Shown here piece after piece: positions 27,782 through 39,870 of a DNA stretch of 64,000 nt. The notes under the pieces are model-generated. The model saw only the letters and a list, made by a program, of their open reading frames with translations, had not been told where the DNA came from and searched no databases. Where the stretch lies: assembly GCA_030750765.1 (NCBI GenBank), contig JASMHM010000002.1:62001-126000 (forward strand). The letters are read 5' to 3'. The DNA comes from Candidatus Woesearchaeota archaeon (GTDB taxonomy: Archaea; Nanobdellota; Nanobdellia; Woesearchaeales; ARS49). A program made the translations under genes and the position numbers. The first letter of the stretch is position 1; each line of letters starts with the position of its first letter.

Positions 27782-30700
27782 GTGGGGTTAAGATCGGTCT
27801 ATGTAAGCGTAAGCTTACTCTGCCTAGTAGTATTCGGCATAATTAGTGTTCTCAATCCCAGCATAACAGGATTGGCAAGCTACGCACCCGAAGGAAGAGT
27901 GAGCTTGCTAGATTTCTTTCCCAACACCACAGAAAACACTACTTTTGCGGTAACAAGTACGGAACAAGCCAGCATAGAGGGATTAACACTCATCGTGACT
28001 GCTGAAAGCCTGGTGACACGGCAAGCAAGCGTCAAGGTGATGGCCACCACCCTAGACAAGACAGAAATCCAAGACGTAGTGGTGAGCCTCGCAAAACCAC
28101 CAAAAAAACAAGTGGATGAAATAGTCTTACAAGAGTTGCGCTCAAAAGGATACTCAAGAGTCATAGTCAAGCTCAAAAAGAAGGAGTTAGGAGCAGAACA
28201 GCAAGAGCTCAGGGTAGACAGCATCAAACAAGGACTCATCGAAAAGGGAGCCATCGCAGAAGAGTGGGAGTTTGATGAGGCTGTGGACCTGGAGGATGGC
28301 TTTGCCGGCTACATCACAGATGCAGGTATAGAAAAGCTAGAATTAGACCCTGATGTGGAAGAAATCATCACCGATCGCCCGGTAAGCGCGTTTCTACAAG
28401 ATTCCAAACATCTGACAGGAAGCAAATACGCCAACCACATACTAGATCGAAGGAACACCACGGCAGGAACAGTGTGCATCATCGACACAGGCATAGACTA
28501 CGGCCATGTAGACCTCGGAGGGTGTCTAGGAGAGGGCTGTCAGGTGATTGGAGGCAAAAACTTCTGTCCCAATGCCGAGTGCACAGGCAGTGATGACACT
28601 CCAGCAGATGGGCACGGTCACGGCACCCATGTTGCAGGCATCGTGGCCGGCACGCGCAACAATGGCATGGCACCAGGAGCTAAGCTAGTAGCCGTAAAAA
28701 GTTTGAACAATCAAGGTCAAGGCTACTACAGCACGGTAAGAGCAGGCATCGAGTGGTGCAGGAACAACAAGGAAACCTACAACATAACCGTCATCACCAT
28801 GAGTTTGGGCGATGGGGGCGGCTACACGAGCAGCACATGCCCTAATGCCATTGATGAAAGCATCAACAACGCCAGCCTGGCTGACTTGTACCTCGTTGCT
28901 GCAACCGGAAACAACTTCCGAAAGAACGGCATTAGCTATCCTGCATGCCAGGGAAACATCACCAGCGTTGGCGCCACCACAAAGGCAGACAAAGTAGCAG
29001 GTTACTCTAACAGTGGAGGATTGCTCGACCTGTTAGCGCCCGGATCAAGCATCAACAGCACCAATCCAGGGGCAGCCTATGTCAAGCGCTCAGGAACTAG
29101 CATGGCAGCACCACACGTAGCAGGGATTGTGGCACTACTCAAAGGGTTGAACCTCACCAATGCAGAAGTGCTAAGCTTGCTCCAAGATACAGGAAAGCAA
29201 ATCACAGACACCAACAGCATCACAAGAAGCAGAGTAAACGTTCTAGCTGCATTGCTCAGCCTTCACCACAACATCACCTTTGATGGCAACACCCTCACTC
29301 ACGAGCACGGCAAGGTAAGCTACCCCGACCTAGCTAACCAGCAAGACATTGACCAATGTTTTGCCTTTGATGCAAGAAAGGTGCGCGTCAACTCCTCGTT
29401 ATGTCCACACCTAAACGCTAGCGCCACCATCACCATCCCCACACCGTTCGCAGGCGCACGCCCACACGTACTTGTTGATGGTGTGAGCACGATCTGCGCT
29501 GCAGACACAGACCCTAGCTGTACTAACGCAACATTCGACGGAGAGAACCTAACCTTTGTAGTGTCCCACTTTAGCGAGTTTGAAGCAGTAGAGGCAGACA
29601 TCACTCCTCCTAATGTTTCACTAACCGTGGATCCTGCAAGTGGCGAGGGTAACTTCACCATCCAAGCAACTGTCCAGGACAGCGAAAACGTAAGCGCGGT
29701 ACAAGCTAACATCACGTTTGCCAATGGCACCACACAAACCATTGAAATGGTTCTTTCTGGAGACGTCTACCAAACAATTGTCGAACCTACCAAGACAGGA
29801 GTGCATAACATCACGATTTTGGCCAACGATTCTGACAACAATCTGAACCATAGCGTGGTGGCCAATTTTACCGTACAAGACGTCACGCCCCCTTCAGTAA
29901 GCATGAACTTAAGCAGCAATGAAACCAGCGCCACCAACATCACGGTAACAGCTCAAGTGACAGACAAACACAACGTGAGTAATGTGGTGGTGAACATCAC
30001 ATGGACAAACGGTTCAAGCGAAATACTCACTATGAGCCAGACCAACGATACCCACACCACCAACTTAGAAGCAATAGCCGCAGGCGCCCATACCGCATGG
30101 ATACAAGCGAATGACACCAGCGATAACACCAACCACAGCATAAATGAAAGATTCGTGATCTTCGGTCCACAACCCCCAAGCTTTGTGAGCATCCTTATCG
30201 AGCCTGGTCAGGCCACCCAAGGAAGCTTGATCAACCTGACTGCAAACGTTACTAGCAACCTCAGTCTTGATAGCGTGGTGGCAAACGTCTCCCATCCTGA
30301 TACCAATCAATCCATCATTCCCCTCGTAGGCGGAGAGGTCTACGTAGGCAACATAACTCCCAATGCAACAGGAACGTACACCGTACGCTTCGTTGCCAAT
30401 GACACTGGCGGAAACACTAATGAGAGCTTGGCTAGCTTCAACGTTACTAGCGTTGATCCTCTGCCGAGGGTACACCTGGACGTCAACCCCACGATTGCGT
30501 TCAGGGCTGGTCAAGTTCTCATTACCGCCAATGTTACTGACGACAACCTAGACACCGTGCTTGCCCTCATTACAGGGGTAGAAAGTGCAACGTTGACGAT
30601 GACTAACGTGAGTGCCAACTACACCACTACCTACACACCCTCCACTGTGGGAAGCTATCTCGTCACCATCTTCGCAAACGACAGCTTCAGCGTCAACGAC

Positions 30701-32071
30701 TCGGTAAGCGTTTCTTTCACGGTGACCAACCAACCACCCAGAGCAATCACTGAACTTGGACACACTGGCGGAGGCGCGTATGACTCAGAGGACCTCATAC
30801 TCACCGTGACAAGCACAGACCCAGAGAATGATTCACTACACAACATCACCACGTGGTATGTAGGAAGCACCCCTATCTTGGATTATAATATTCCGTTTGA
30901 GACATCACTAAGGGATTACGCAAGGAGCCACACGCTCACCGGAGGCAACCTAGTGCCAGGTAAGGTAGGTAATGCATACAACGCTAGTACATCGCTCACC
31001 TTGGACAACGCCACTCTGAACGCGATAGACTTCTGGGTTAACGTGTCAGACGGAGCAATTATTCTCCAGCACCCCAGATTGAACCTCACCACTAATGCAG
31101 GCCTCATGACGTTGGTGGTGAACAACTCACAAGTCACCAGACCCTATGTCCAAAACAATTGGACCCACGTCGCAATCATATGGTTAGACTCGTCCATCAC
31201 GTTAGCTCTTGATGGGGTGTTTGCAGGCAACACCACACCCGAGACACAGACCCCTGGCGACGTAACTTTTAGTTTTGACGGCACTATTGACCAGTTACGC
31301 GTGTGGAACTCCCACACCAATGAGCAGATAATCCAAACTCGGTTGCGAGAGCAGTACGGTGACAACGCCCAACTCTTGGTAAGCGAACAGACCTCGGCTG
31401 TCCAGACCTGGACAGCCAACACTACCACCAATGACGGGTATGATGATAGCAACGCCACAATATCCAACGCACTAGGAATAATTGCTTCGCCCACGGCAAG
31501 TACGACTTCAAGCTCAAGCTCAGGAGGCGGAGGTGGCTTTGGCGGCAGTAGAGGGGGCAGCCAAGGAAAGACCCAGACGCCTCCAGCGTATGCAAGAACG
31601 CCTTCAGCAAGTGTCTCACAATCCTTAGCCGTGCGCAAAGAGACACAACAAGCAGCACAAAACGTACAAACAAAGGCGGATGAACCCGCTCCTGTAGAGG
31701 ACAACAGCACGGTAGAGTTAGAAGCTCCCGTTCCCGTGGTCAAGCTGGAAAGCAAGGAACCCTTGTTCTGCGACAGCAAACAAAGAGTTCTGCGAATACT
31801 TTCCTTCCTTGTAGTGCTGTGTGCCTTCGGCAGTCTTGCCCTGGCACTGAAGCACAAGAATGCTCACAGCATTATTGCTGCCATCATACTATTGGGCGTG
31901 CTTGTGACTACCGCCTTCTACCACAGCAACTGCGGACGCACTCCCTACACACCTTATGCTGTGTTGACCATGGCTCTCTTCCTAGTAGCAGGCGCCTTTA
32001 TTTTCAGAAAGAATGAACTACACCAAACGAGTGCACCTCTTGTGCAAGCAAATCCCAAAAGGAAAAGTTAG
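27782..32071 (+). CDS. Membrane-anchored subtilisin-like serine protease with I9-like propeptide, repeated Ig-like domains, LamG-like domain and C-terminal TM helices
   Basis: CIIDTGIDYGHVD, GHGTHVAGIVAGT, GTSMAAPHVAGIVALLKG catalytic triad; GSSSSSGGGGGFGG linker; C-terminal hydrophobic helices. Confidence 0.93.
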   Translation: MGLRSVYVSVSLLCLVVFGIISVLNPSITGLASYAPEGRVSLLDFFPNTTENTTFAVTSTEQASIEGLTLIVTAESLVTRQASVKVMATTLDKTEIQDVVVSLAKPPKKQVDEIVLQELRSKGYSRVIVKLKKKELGAEQQELRVDSIKQGLIEKGAIAEEWEFDEAVDLEDGFAGYITDAGIEKLELDPDVEEIITDRPVSAFLQDSKHLTGSKYANHILDRRNTTAGTVCIIDTGIDYGHVDLGGCLGEGCQVIGGKNFCPNAECTGSDDTPADGHGHGTHVAGIVAGTRNNGMAPGAKLVAVKSLNNQGQGYYSTVRAGIEWCRNNKETYNITVITMSLGDGGGYTSSTCPNAIDESINNASLADLYLVAATGNNFRKNGISYPACQGNITSVGATTKADKVAGYSNSGGLLDLLAPGSSINSTNPGAAYVKRSGTSMAAPHVAGIVALLKGLNLTNAEVLSLLQDTGKQITDTNSITRSRVNVLAALLSLHHNITFDGNTLTHEHGKVSYPDLANQQDIDQCFAFDARKVRVNSSLCPHLNASATITIPTPFAGARPHVLVDGVSTICAADTDPSCTNATFDGENLTFVVSHFSEFEAVEADITPPNVSLTVDPASGEGNFTIQATVQDSENVSAVQANITFANGTTQTIEMVLSGDVYQTIVEPTKTGVHNITILANDSDNNLNHSVVANFTVQDVTPPSVSMNLSSNETSATNITVTAQVTDKHNVSNVVVNITWTNGSSEILTMSQTNDTHTTNLEAIAAGAHTAWIQANDTSDNTNHSINERFVIFGPQPPSFVSILIEPGQATQGSLINLTANVTSNLSLDSVVANVSHPDTNQSIIPLVGGEVYVGNITPNATGTYTVRFVANDTGGNTNESLASFNVTSVDPLPRVHLDVNPTIAFRAGQVLITANVTDDNLDTVLALITGVESATLTMTNVSANYTTTYTPSTVGSYLVTIFANDSFSVNDSVSVSFTVTNQPPRAITELGHTGGGAYDSEDLILTVTSTDPENDSLHNITTWYVGSTPILDYNIPFETSLRDYARSHTLTGGNLVPGKVGNAYNASTSLTLDNATLNAIDFWVNVSDGAIILQHPRLNLTTNAGLMTLVVNNSQVTRPYVQNNWTHVAIIWLDSSITLALDGVFAGNTTPETQTPGDVTFSFDGTIDQLRVWNSHTNEQIIQTRLREQYGDNAQLLVSEQTSAVQTWTANTTTNDGYDDSNATISNALGIIASPTASTTSSSSSGGGGGFGGSRGGSQGKTQTPPAYARTPSASVSQSLAVRKETQQAAQNVQTKADEPAPVEDNSTVELEAPVPVVKLESKEPLFCDSKQRVLRILSFLVVLCAFGSLALALKHKNAHSIIAAIILLGVLVTTAFYHSNCGRTPYTPYAVLTMALFLVAGAFIFRKNELHQTSAPLVQANPKRKS

Positions 32072-32297
32072 CACGTATGGTAGCCTAGCAAAGAAGTTGA
32101 AGAGTGGGCCACGAGCAGTAGGCCAAGCACTCAACAAAAACATTGACCCAAAAGTGCCATGTCACAGAGTGGTCATGAGTGATGGGAGCATTGGAGGCTT
32201 TCGAGAGGGTGTTCAAAGTAAGATCAAAAAGCTCGCTGCAGAGGGCGTGCACGTTTCTAAGGGTAAAGTGCTTGCCTCAGTCATCATTCCAGGTTAG
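32013..32297 (+). CDS. MGMT/ATL family DNA alkyltransferase (DNA-binding domain)
   Basis: VHLLCKQIPKGKVSTYGSLAKKLKSGPRAVGQALNKN...VPCHRVVMSDGSIGGF (PCHRV active site). Confidence 0.92.
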   Translation: MNYTKRVHLLCKQIPKGKVSTYGSLAKKLKSGPRAVGQALNKNIDPKVPCHRVVMSDGSIGGFREGVQSKIKKLAAEGVHVSKGKVLASVIIPG

Positions 32298-32810
32298 CGA
32301 GGCACCACCCTCATTCGAACCTGGCCACGACCCGGTTTTCACTACGGGAAGTTCTCTAGGGTATCCCTCTTTCTTCTTCTTTCGTTGTAAGTTCTTGTGT
32401 ACTCGTTTCTGTTCAGGAGTCATATTTGCTGTTCGATCGTCTGCCCTGCTTGAATACTTATGGTTGATCCTCAGAGAGTAGATCTCATTACCTTTCAGTT
32501 GGAAGTCCACACCCTCATTTCTCCACTTGACGAGTGGCACGATCTCCTTCTTGTCTGTCTTCTTTGTTGAAACTGGGGTCGGCACTGCCTTTTTTTTGGC
32601 CCTAGATACAAGCAATGTGGCACCTTCCAATGTCTTTACAAACCATTCAAGGTCACTGGCACCAAACTCAGGAGGTTCATATTGGGCACAGTAGTTCCTG
32701 ATAGCCTTCCTTGACAAGGTGTACCTACGATTTTTTACAAGAAGTGAATGACCACCGTACGCATCACACGCATCATTTACCGCCTCCTCACTTATACCTG
32801 CGTAACTCAT
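32277..32810 (-). CDS. Hypothetical protein (177 aa)
   Basis: ORF with LSRKAIRNYCAQY segment and SLTWNDD tail; possibly related to the next ORF. Confidence 0.55.
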   Translation of the reverse strand: MSYAGISEEAVNDACDAYGGHSLLVKNRRYTLSRKAIRNYCAQYEPPEFGASDLEWFVKTLEGATLLVSRAKKKAVPTPVSTKKTDKKEIVPLVKWRNEGVDFQLKGNEIYSLRINHKYSSRADDRTANMTPEQKRVHKNLQRKKKKEGYPRELPVVKTGSWPGSNEGGASLTWNDD

Positions 32811-32818
32811 GTTTTCAA

Positions 32819-33352
32819 TTAATCATCAAAAAAGGTCATGGAATCACTGCTTGCGCTCTTTGGAATGTTAACACCCACGCGACCACGAGGAACCATAGAA
32901 TATCCTCCGCCGTTCCTTTTATCCTGGTTTTCTTTGTTGATGCTCGCCTTGGTACGATGTCTTTTCTCTTTAACCCCACCAAGAATGATGGTGCATCCAA
33001 CGACCAATCCTACTAATTTATCATCCAAAGAAAGCACCTGCACTTTACATATGTTCTGGTCACCTGTGTATCTTCGTATTTTTTTCTTTACCCCTACTTC
33101 CTTTGGTGTACCTTGCAGTTCACCCTCTACGGTTACAGCATCTCCAACTGTGAACATATCAGTGCTTTCCTCTTCTCCGTACCATTCATCGACATATTGC
33201 CGTATGGCACGGTCAGTCATAGCAACAGGCAGGTCGTCATGTGCTGACATCCAGCCACCACTGAAGAGGCGGACCTCCTCAAGGAGTTCCTTTTGCCTTA
33301 TTCCCTTAGGATAGTGTACATTTCGGTAGCATGACATGGATGTATCACACAC
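32819..33352 (-). CDS. Hypothetical protein (177 aa)
   Basis: ORF with MTDRAIRQYVDEW segment and SMTFFDD tail. Confidence 0.55.
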   Translation of the reverse strand: MCDTSMSCYRNVHYPKGIRQKELLEEVRLFSGGWMSAHDDLPVAMTDRAIRQYVDEWYGEEESTDMFTVGDAVTVEGELQGTPKEVGVKKKIRRYTGDQNICKVQVLSLDDKLVGLVVGCTIILGGVKEKRHRTKASINKENQDKRNGGGYSMVPRGRVGVNIPKSASSDSMTFFDD

Positions 33353-33365
33353 TTGTGCTTTATAA

Positions 33366-36026
<2,661 letters not shown>

Positions 36027-36122
36027 AAAAAGGTTTGCTTGTTACTCGCATCCGAAACGTTACAAAAAGCGAAAAGTATTAGTACTAGTACCTCTTAAAC
36101 CGGCCCATAGGGGGGATGCTGT

Positions 36123-36353
36123 ATGTGGGAACAGAGAAAAAGCAGATTCTTAGAAAGTGGTGACCGATTTGCCTACTGGTTTGATCCAGCAAATAAGCAG
36201 TCAGCACGTCAACAAGAGGGAGGACAGCGACAGCTCAGCTTCTTCCAACATGGCGTCATGCCTCCACGGCCCAAAGTACGACCAAAGAGCATGCAAAAAC
36301 TGCCGCACACAAACCAGACCGTTCTTGATGGTGCATGGCAAGCTACTGCTTGA
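36123..36353 (+). CDS. Hypothetical small protein
   Basis: 76 aa: MWEQRKSRFLESGDRFAYWFDPANKQ...; G-rich Shine-Dalgarno-like GGGGGG upstream. Weak support. Confidence 0.35.
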   Translation: MWEQRKSRFLESGDRFAYWFDPANKQSARQQEGGQRQLSFFQHGVMPPRPKVRPKSMQKLPHTNQTVLDGAWQATA

Positions 36354-36413
36354 TAACTTTTGTGTCAGGATGATAGGAGTACCAATAACATCTAAGTACA
36401 CGACAGTCTTTCC

Positions 36414-37061
36414 TCAAGCAGACTCGTACGGTACTAACCCTTCAATGAGCATTCTACCTAACATGGAAAGCTCTATGGCGGTTCTTCCTTTCGCCTCTCG
36501 TGTCTCCACCAAGCCCAAATTCAGCAAGCCCTCGCTCTTGAAATTGCCATTCACATGATAGCTGATCAATGGCAGGCTCATCTTGGCCTTTTTGCTAAGA
36601 TCATCCAACGATTGACAGCACGTCTTATCCTTTGCTAATAATTGTAGGATTTTTAGTTTTTTGTCGCTCAACATTTTATAGTACGAAAACTTGAGCACCG
36701 GAAGCAACATTGCTTTGCCGTTGTTCACGCTAAACGCTTTTAGTCCGTTAACAAACGCTGCAGAGGTTGCAGCACAAGTGGTTATCTTGTCTCCAGTAGC
36801 AGTATTAATGATTAGTTCTTTTCCTTTGAGTGCGTGGCTGAGCTCGCTAATCTTCCTAAACATGCTCTCCCATATATCTCCTTCTAACGTGGTTATCGTA
36901 CAGGGTATGCTAAAGCGTTCTAGATCCTTTTTGGTCTTCTCTGCTAAGGCTTTCTTAGACTCAGGAGCCAAGAGTATGATTTCGTTAGTGAGGAACTCTC
37001 TTATCCCTATAAAGAGAGCCTCCATGTTGTCTCCGACCGGTGCAAGAACCACATATCTCAT
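36414..37061 (-). CDS. Putative CARF-domain plus winged-helix regulator (Csa3/HFX_2341-like)
   Basis: MRYVVLAPVGDNMEALFIGIREF...IINTATGDKITTCAATSAA (CARF-like Rossmann), then wHTH KLKILQLLAKDKTCCQSLDDLSKKAKMSLPLISYHV. Confidence 0.6.
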   Translation of the reverse strand: MRYVVLAPVGDNMEALFIGIREFLTNEIILLAPESKKALAEKTKKDLERFSIPCTITTLEGDIWESMFRKISELSHALKGKELIINTATGDKITTCAATSAAFVNGLKAFSVNNGKAMLLPVLKFSYYKMLSDKKLKILQLLAKDKTCCQSLDDLSKKAKMSLPLISYHVNGNFKSEGLLNLGLVETREAKGRTAIELSMLGRMLIEGLVPYESA

Positions 37062-37181
37062 ACAGTATAACAGCAACGCACGCTATATAATATTGATGTT
37101 TAAATAATTAAAGAAAAAGTTTAACCTTAAGAAATAGGTTATTACGGGTAGCTTTATATTCACATAGACGGACCGATCACT

Positions 37182-37856
37182 ATGCACAAAAAAGAGATGG
37201 TAAAATTTGGATTGCTAATCCTGCTGATAGCAGCGGCAGTCTACATCTTCCGCTTTACATCTCTGGCTGACCAACTCAGCTACACCTCGGTAAAGGCCTT
37301 TGTTGAAAGGTTTGGGGTATGGAGTTGGGCCATCTTCATCATCATATACGCAGCCTTAGTCACCGTCTTTGTTCCTGGTACAGTGATGAGTTTTGCCGGT
37401 GCGATCCTGTTCGGTCCCTGGCTCGGCACATTATTGAACGTTGCAGGCGCGACATCAGGAGCAGTCGTTGGATTCTTCATCTCCCGTCTCCTAGGAAGAA
37501 AGTTCGTCCAAACACTGATCGAAGGAAAGATGGACAAGTTCGAGAAAATGGTGCACGAAAACGCCTTCAAAGGTGTTCTTTTCGTCCGCATCGTACCTCT
37601 CTTTCCTTATGTTGCCATCAACTACACAAGCGGACTGCTCAAAATGCATTTCAAAGATTACTTCTTTGGCTCATTGATAGGGATGATTCCAGGAAGCTTT
37701 GCCTACACCTTCCTCTTCGCAAGTCTTGGAGAGCAAGCGCTCACTGAGGGCATCACCTTACAAAGCTTGCTCACCCCATCCATACTAATACCTATTGGAG
37801 TGTTTGCGCTCTTGATCGCCATCCCAATCATACTCAAAAAGAGGGCAAAACTATGA
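37182..37856 (+). CDS. TVP38/TMEM64 (VTT/DedA-like) membrane protein
   Basis: FVPGTVMSFAGAILFGPWLGTLLNVAGATSGAVVGFFISRLLGRKFV...RIVPLFPYVAINYTSGLLKMHFKDYFFGSLIGMIPGSFAYTF. Confidence 0.9.
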   Translation: MHKKEMVKFGLLILLIAAAVYIFRFTSLADQLSYTSVKAFVERFGVWSWAIFIIIYAALVTVFVPGTVMSFAGAILFGPWLGTLLNVAGATSGAVVGFFISRLLGRKFVQTLIEGKMDKFEKMVHENAFKGVLFVRIVPLFPYVAINYTSGLLKMHFKDYFFGSLIGMIPGSFAYTFLFASLGEQALTEGITLQSLLTPSILIPIGVFALLIAIPIILKKRAKL

Positions 37857-39247
37857 CACATGACGTAATAGTGATCGGAGCAGGAAGTGGAGGGTTAAAC
37901 ATGGCTGTCTTCATGAACAAAGTAGGACTCAAAGTGATGCTTATCGACACCAAGGACGAGCACATTGGTGGAGATTGCCTCAACCATGGATGCATTCCCA
38001 GCAAAGCCCTAATCCACGTAGCAAGACAAGTACATGCAGGTCAGCAAGCCCAAGCCTTTGGTGTGAAACAAACTGGAAAGGTAGATCTAAAAAAAGTGAT
38101 GGCCTACATCAAAAGCAAGCAGGACGTCATACGCAAACATGAGAATGCTTCCTACTTCAAAAAACAAGGGATTGATGTGGTGCTAGGCAAAGCACGATTC
38201 TCCTCACCAAAACACGTATCAGTAAATGGCAAAGAGTACACGGCAAAACGAATCATTCTAGCTACAGGAAGCGGGCCTAGACCACTAAAACTTCCAGGCA
38301 TGGAAAATATTAAGGTAGAAACCAACGAAACCATCTTTGGATTAGAGAAACTACCAAAAAACATGGTCGTGATTGGGGGCGGACCCATAGGTGTGGAGTT
38401 AGGGCAGGCATTCCAAAATCTAGGAAGCAACGTCACCGTTATCCAGCGAGGAGCAACCTTCCTCCCTAAGGAAGATCCCGAAGTCGCACGCGTACTCCAG
38501 CACCATCTAGAGAATGAAGGCATGAAATTCTGCTTCGACTGTGAGCCTACTCGCTTCGTAGGAAAAAACAAAGTAGTGGTGAGGGACAAACGAGGCAAAG
38601 AAAGAACCTTGACCTTTGACACCGTGCTGGCCAGCATTGGCAGACAGATAAACCTAGATATGGACTTGGACAAGGCAGGCATCCAGACCGAAGAGCATAA
38701 GATTATCGTCAATGGGTACCTACAAACAACAAACAAACGCGTCTTCACCGTAGGGGATGCAGCAGGAGGGATGATGTTCACCCATGCTGCAGAGGTGCAC
38801 GCAGGTATCGTGCTGAACAACTTTTTCAGCCCTCTCAAGAAAAAGGTCAATAACGATTACTTTTCCTGGGTGACGTACACCTCACCAGAGATCGCGACAT
38901 TCGGCCTCCAAGAAAAAGAAATAAAAAATCGCAAGATTCCTTACGAAAAAAGGGTGATCGACTTCAAAGATGACGATCGCGCCATCGTGGATGAAACAAC
39001 CCATGCCAAACTTATCGTGTACATAAGCAAAGACCTCATCATAGGCGGAACAATGGTGGCAAAGAACGCAGGCGAACTCTTCCAAGAATTGAGCTTGGCC
39101 ATGACAGCCAAAGTGAAGGTGAAGAACATCTTCAACAAGGTCTACCCCTATCCCACCGCAAGCAGGATTAACAAGAGACTCATCACCGAGTACTTCTCAG
39201 AGAAGCTTACAACCGGAAACAAGAAACTACTAAGGTGGCTGTATTGA
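37853..39247 (+). CDS. FAD-dependent pyridine nucleotide-disulfide oxidoreductase (mercuric reductase/dihydrolipoamide dehydrogenase-like)
   Basis: GAGSGGLN, GGDCLNHGCIPSKALI redox disulfide, VVIGGGPIGVELGQAF. Confidence 0.92.
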   Translation: MTHDVIVIGAGSGGLNMAVFMNKVGLKVMLIDTKDEHIGGDCLNHGCIPSKALIHVARQVHAGQQAQAFGVKQTGKVDLKKVMAYIKSKQDVIRKHENASYFKKQGIDVVLGKARFSSPKHVSVNGKEYTAKRIILATGSGPRPLKLPGMENIKVETNETIFGLEKLPKNMVVIGGGPIGVELGQAFQNLGSNVTVIQRGATFLPKEDPEVARVLQHHLENEGMKFCFDCEPTRFVGKNKVVVRDKRGKERTLTFDTVLASIGRQINLDMDLDKAGIQTEEHKIIVNGYLQTTNKRVFTVGDAAGGMMFTHAAEVHAGIVLNNFFSPLKKKVNNDYFSWVTYTSPEIATFGLQEKEIKNRKIPYEKRVIDFKDDDRAIVDETTHAKLIVYISKDLIIGGTMVAKNAGELFQELSLAMTAKVKVKNIFNKVYPYPTASRINKRLITEYFSEKLTTGNKKLLRWLY

Positions 39248-39870
39248 TCAGTATCATCATACCTTCTTACAACGATGGGAAGAATGTCCAGCAACTAGTC
39301 AAACGCATACCAAAAGAGGACATCGTTGTTGTGGAGAGTGGCGAGACAGCATACTTCACTAGCTTACCAAAGCATGTGCGAGCCTACAAAGGAGAGAAGG
39401 GCCGAGCAAAACAGATGAATCTCGGAGCCAACCACGCCAAAGGAGACAAACTACTCTTCCTACACGCAGACAGCAAACTCAGCAAGCTGCCCGTACTGGG
39501 GGGAACATGGGGATACTTCCCTGTTCGGTTTGACCATCCTGGAAAGTACTATCGCTTTATTGAATACTGGAGTAACCTACGAGCAAGCGTACTAGGCCCG
39601 TATGGCGACCAAGGAATCTTCGTAGACAAGAACTACTTCAACAAAGTAGGCCAATATGACGAACGTGCACTCTTTGAAGACATCACACTAGGAAGAAGTC
39701 TCAAGAAACTCCACCCGCCCACTGTGCAAGAAGCTAACATCCTCACCAGCGCACGGCGTTTCGAGCAGCACGGACCAGTCAAGACCCACGCCATCATGGG
39801 TGGCATCCATGTTGCCTACCTTCTAGGCATGCTCACCGTAGCCAAATGGCTCTACACCCTAATACAATGA
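39235..39870 (+). CDS. Family 2 glycosyltransferase, TIGR04283-like
   Basis: SIIIPSYNDGKNVQQLV...GRAKQMNLGANHAKGDKLLFLHADSKL...YGDQGIFVDKNYFNKVGQYDE. Confidence 0.85.
   Translation: MAVLISIIIPSYNDGKNVQQLVKRIPKEDIVVVESGETAYFTSLPKHVRAYKGEKGRAKQMNLGANHAKGDKLLFLHADSKLSKLPVLGGTWGYFPVRFDHPGKYYRFIEYWSNLRASVLGPYGDQGIFVDKNYFNKVGQYDERALFEDITLGRSLKKLHPPTVQEANILTSARRFEQHGPVKTHAIMGGIHVAYLLGMLTVAKWLYTLIQ

Noticed and set aside
31144-31857. 237-aa minus-strand ORF inside the subtilase
   Set aside because: Antisense to a clearly conserved coding region; low-complexity composition mirrors the Ser/Gly linker.
36157-36558. 133-aa plus ORF overlapping the CARF-HTH gene
   Set aside because: Runs antisense into a better supported gene; the overlapping 76-aa ORF at 36123 has a better start context.
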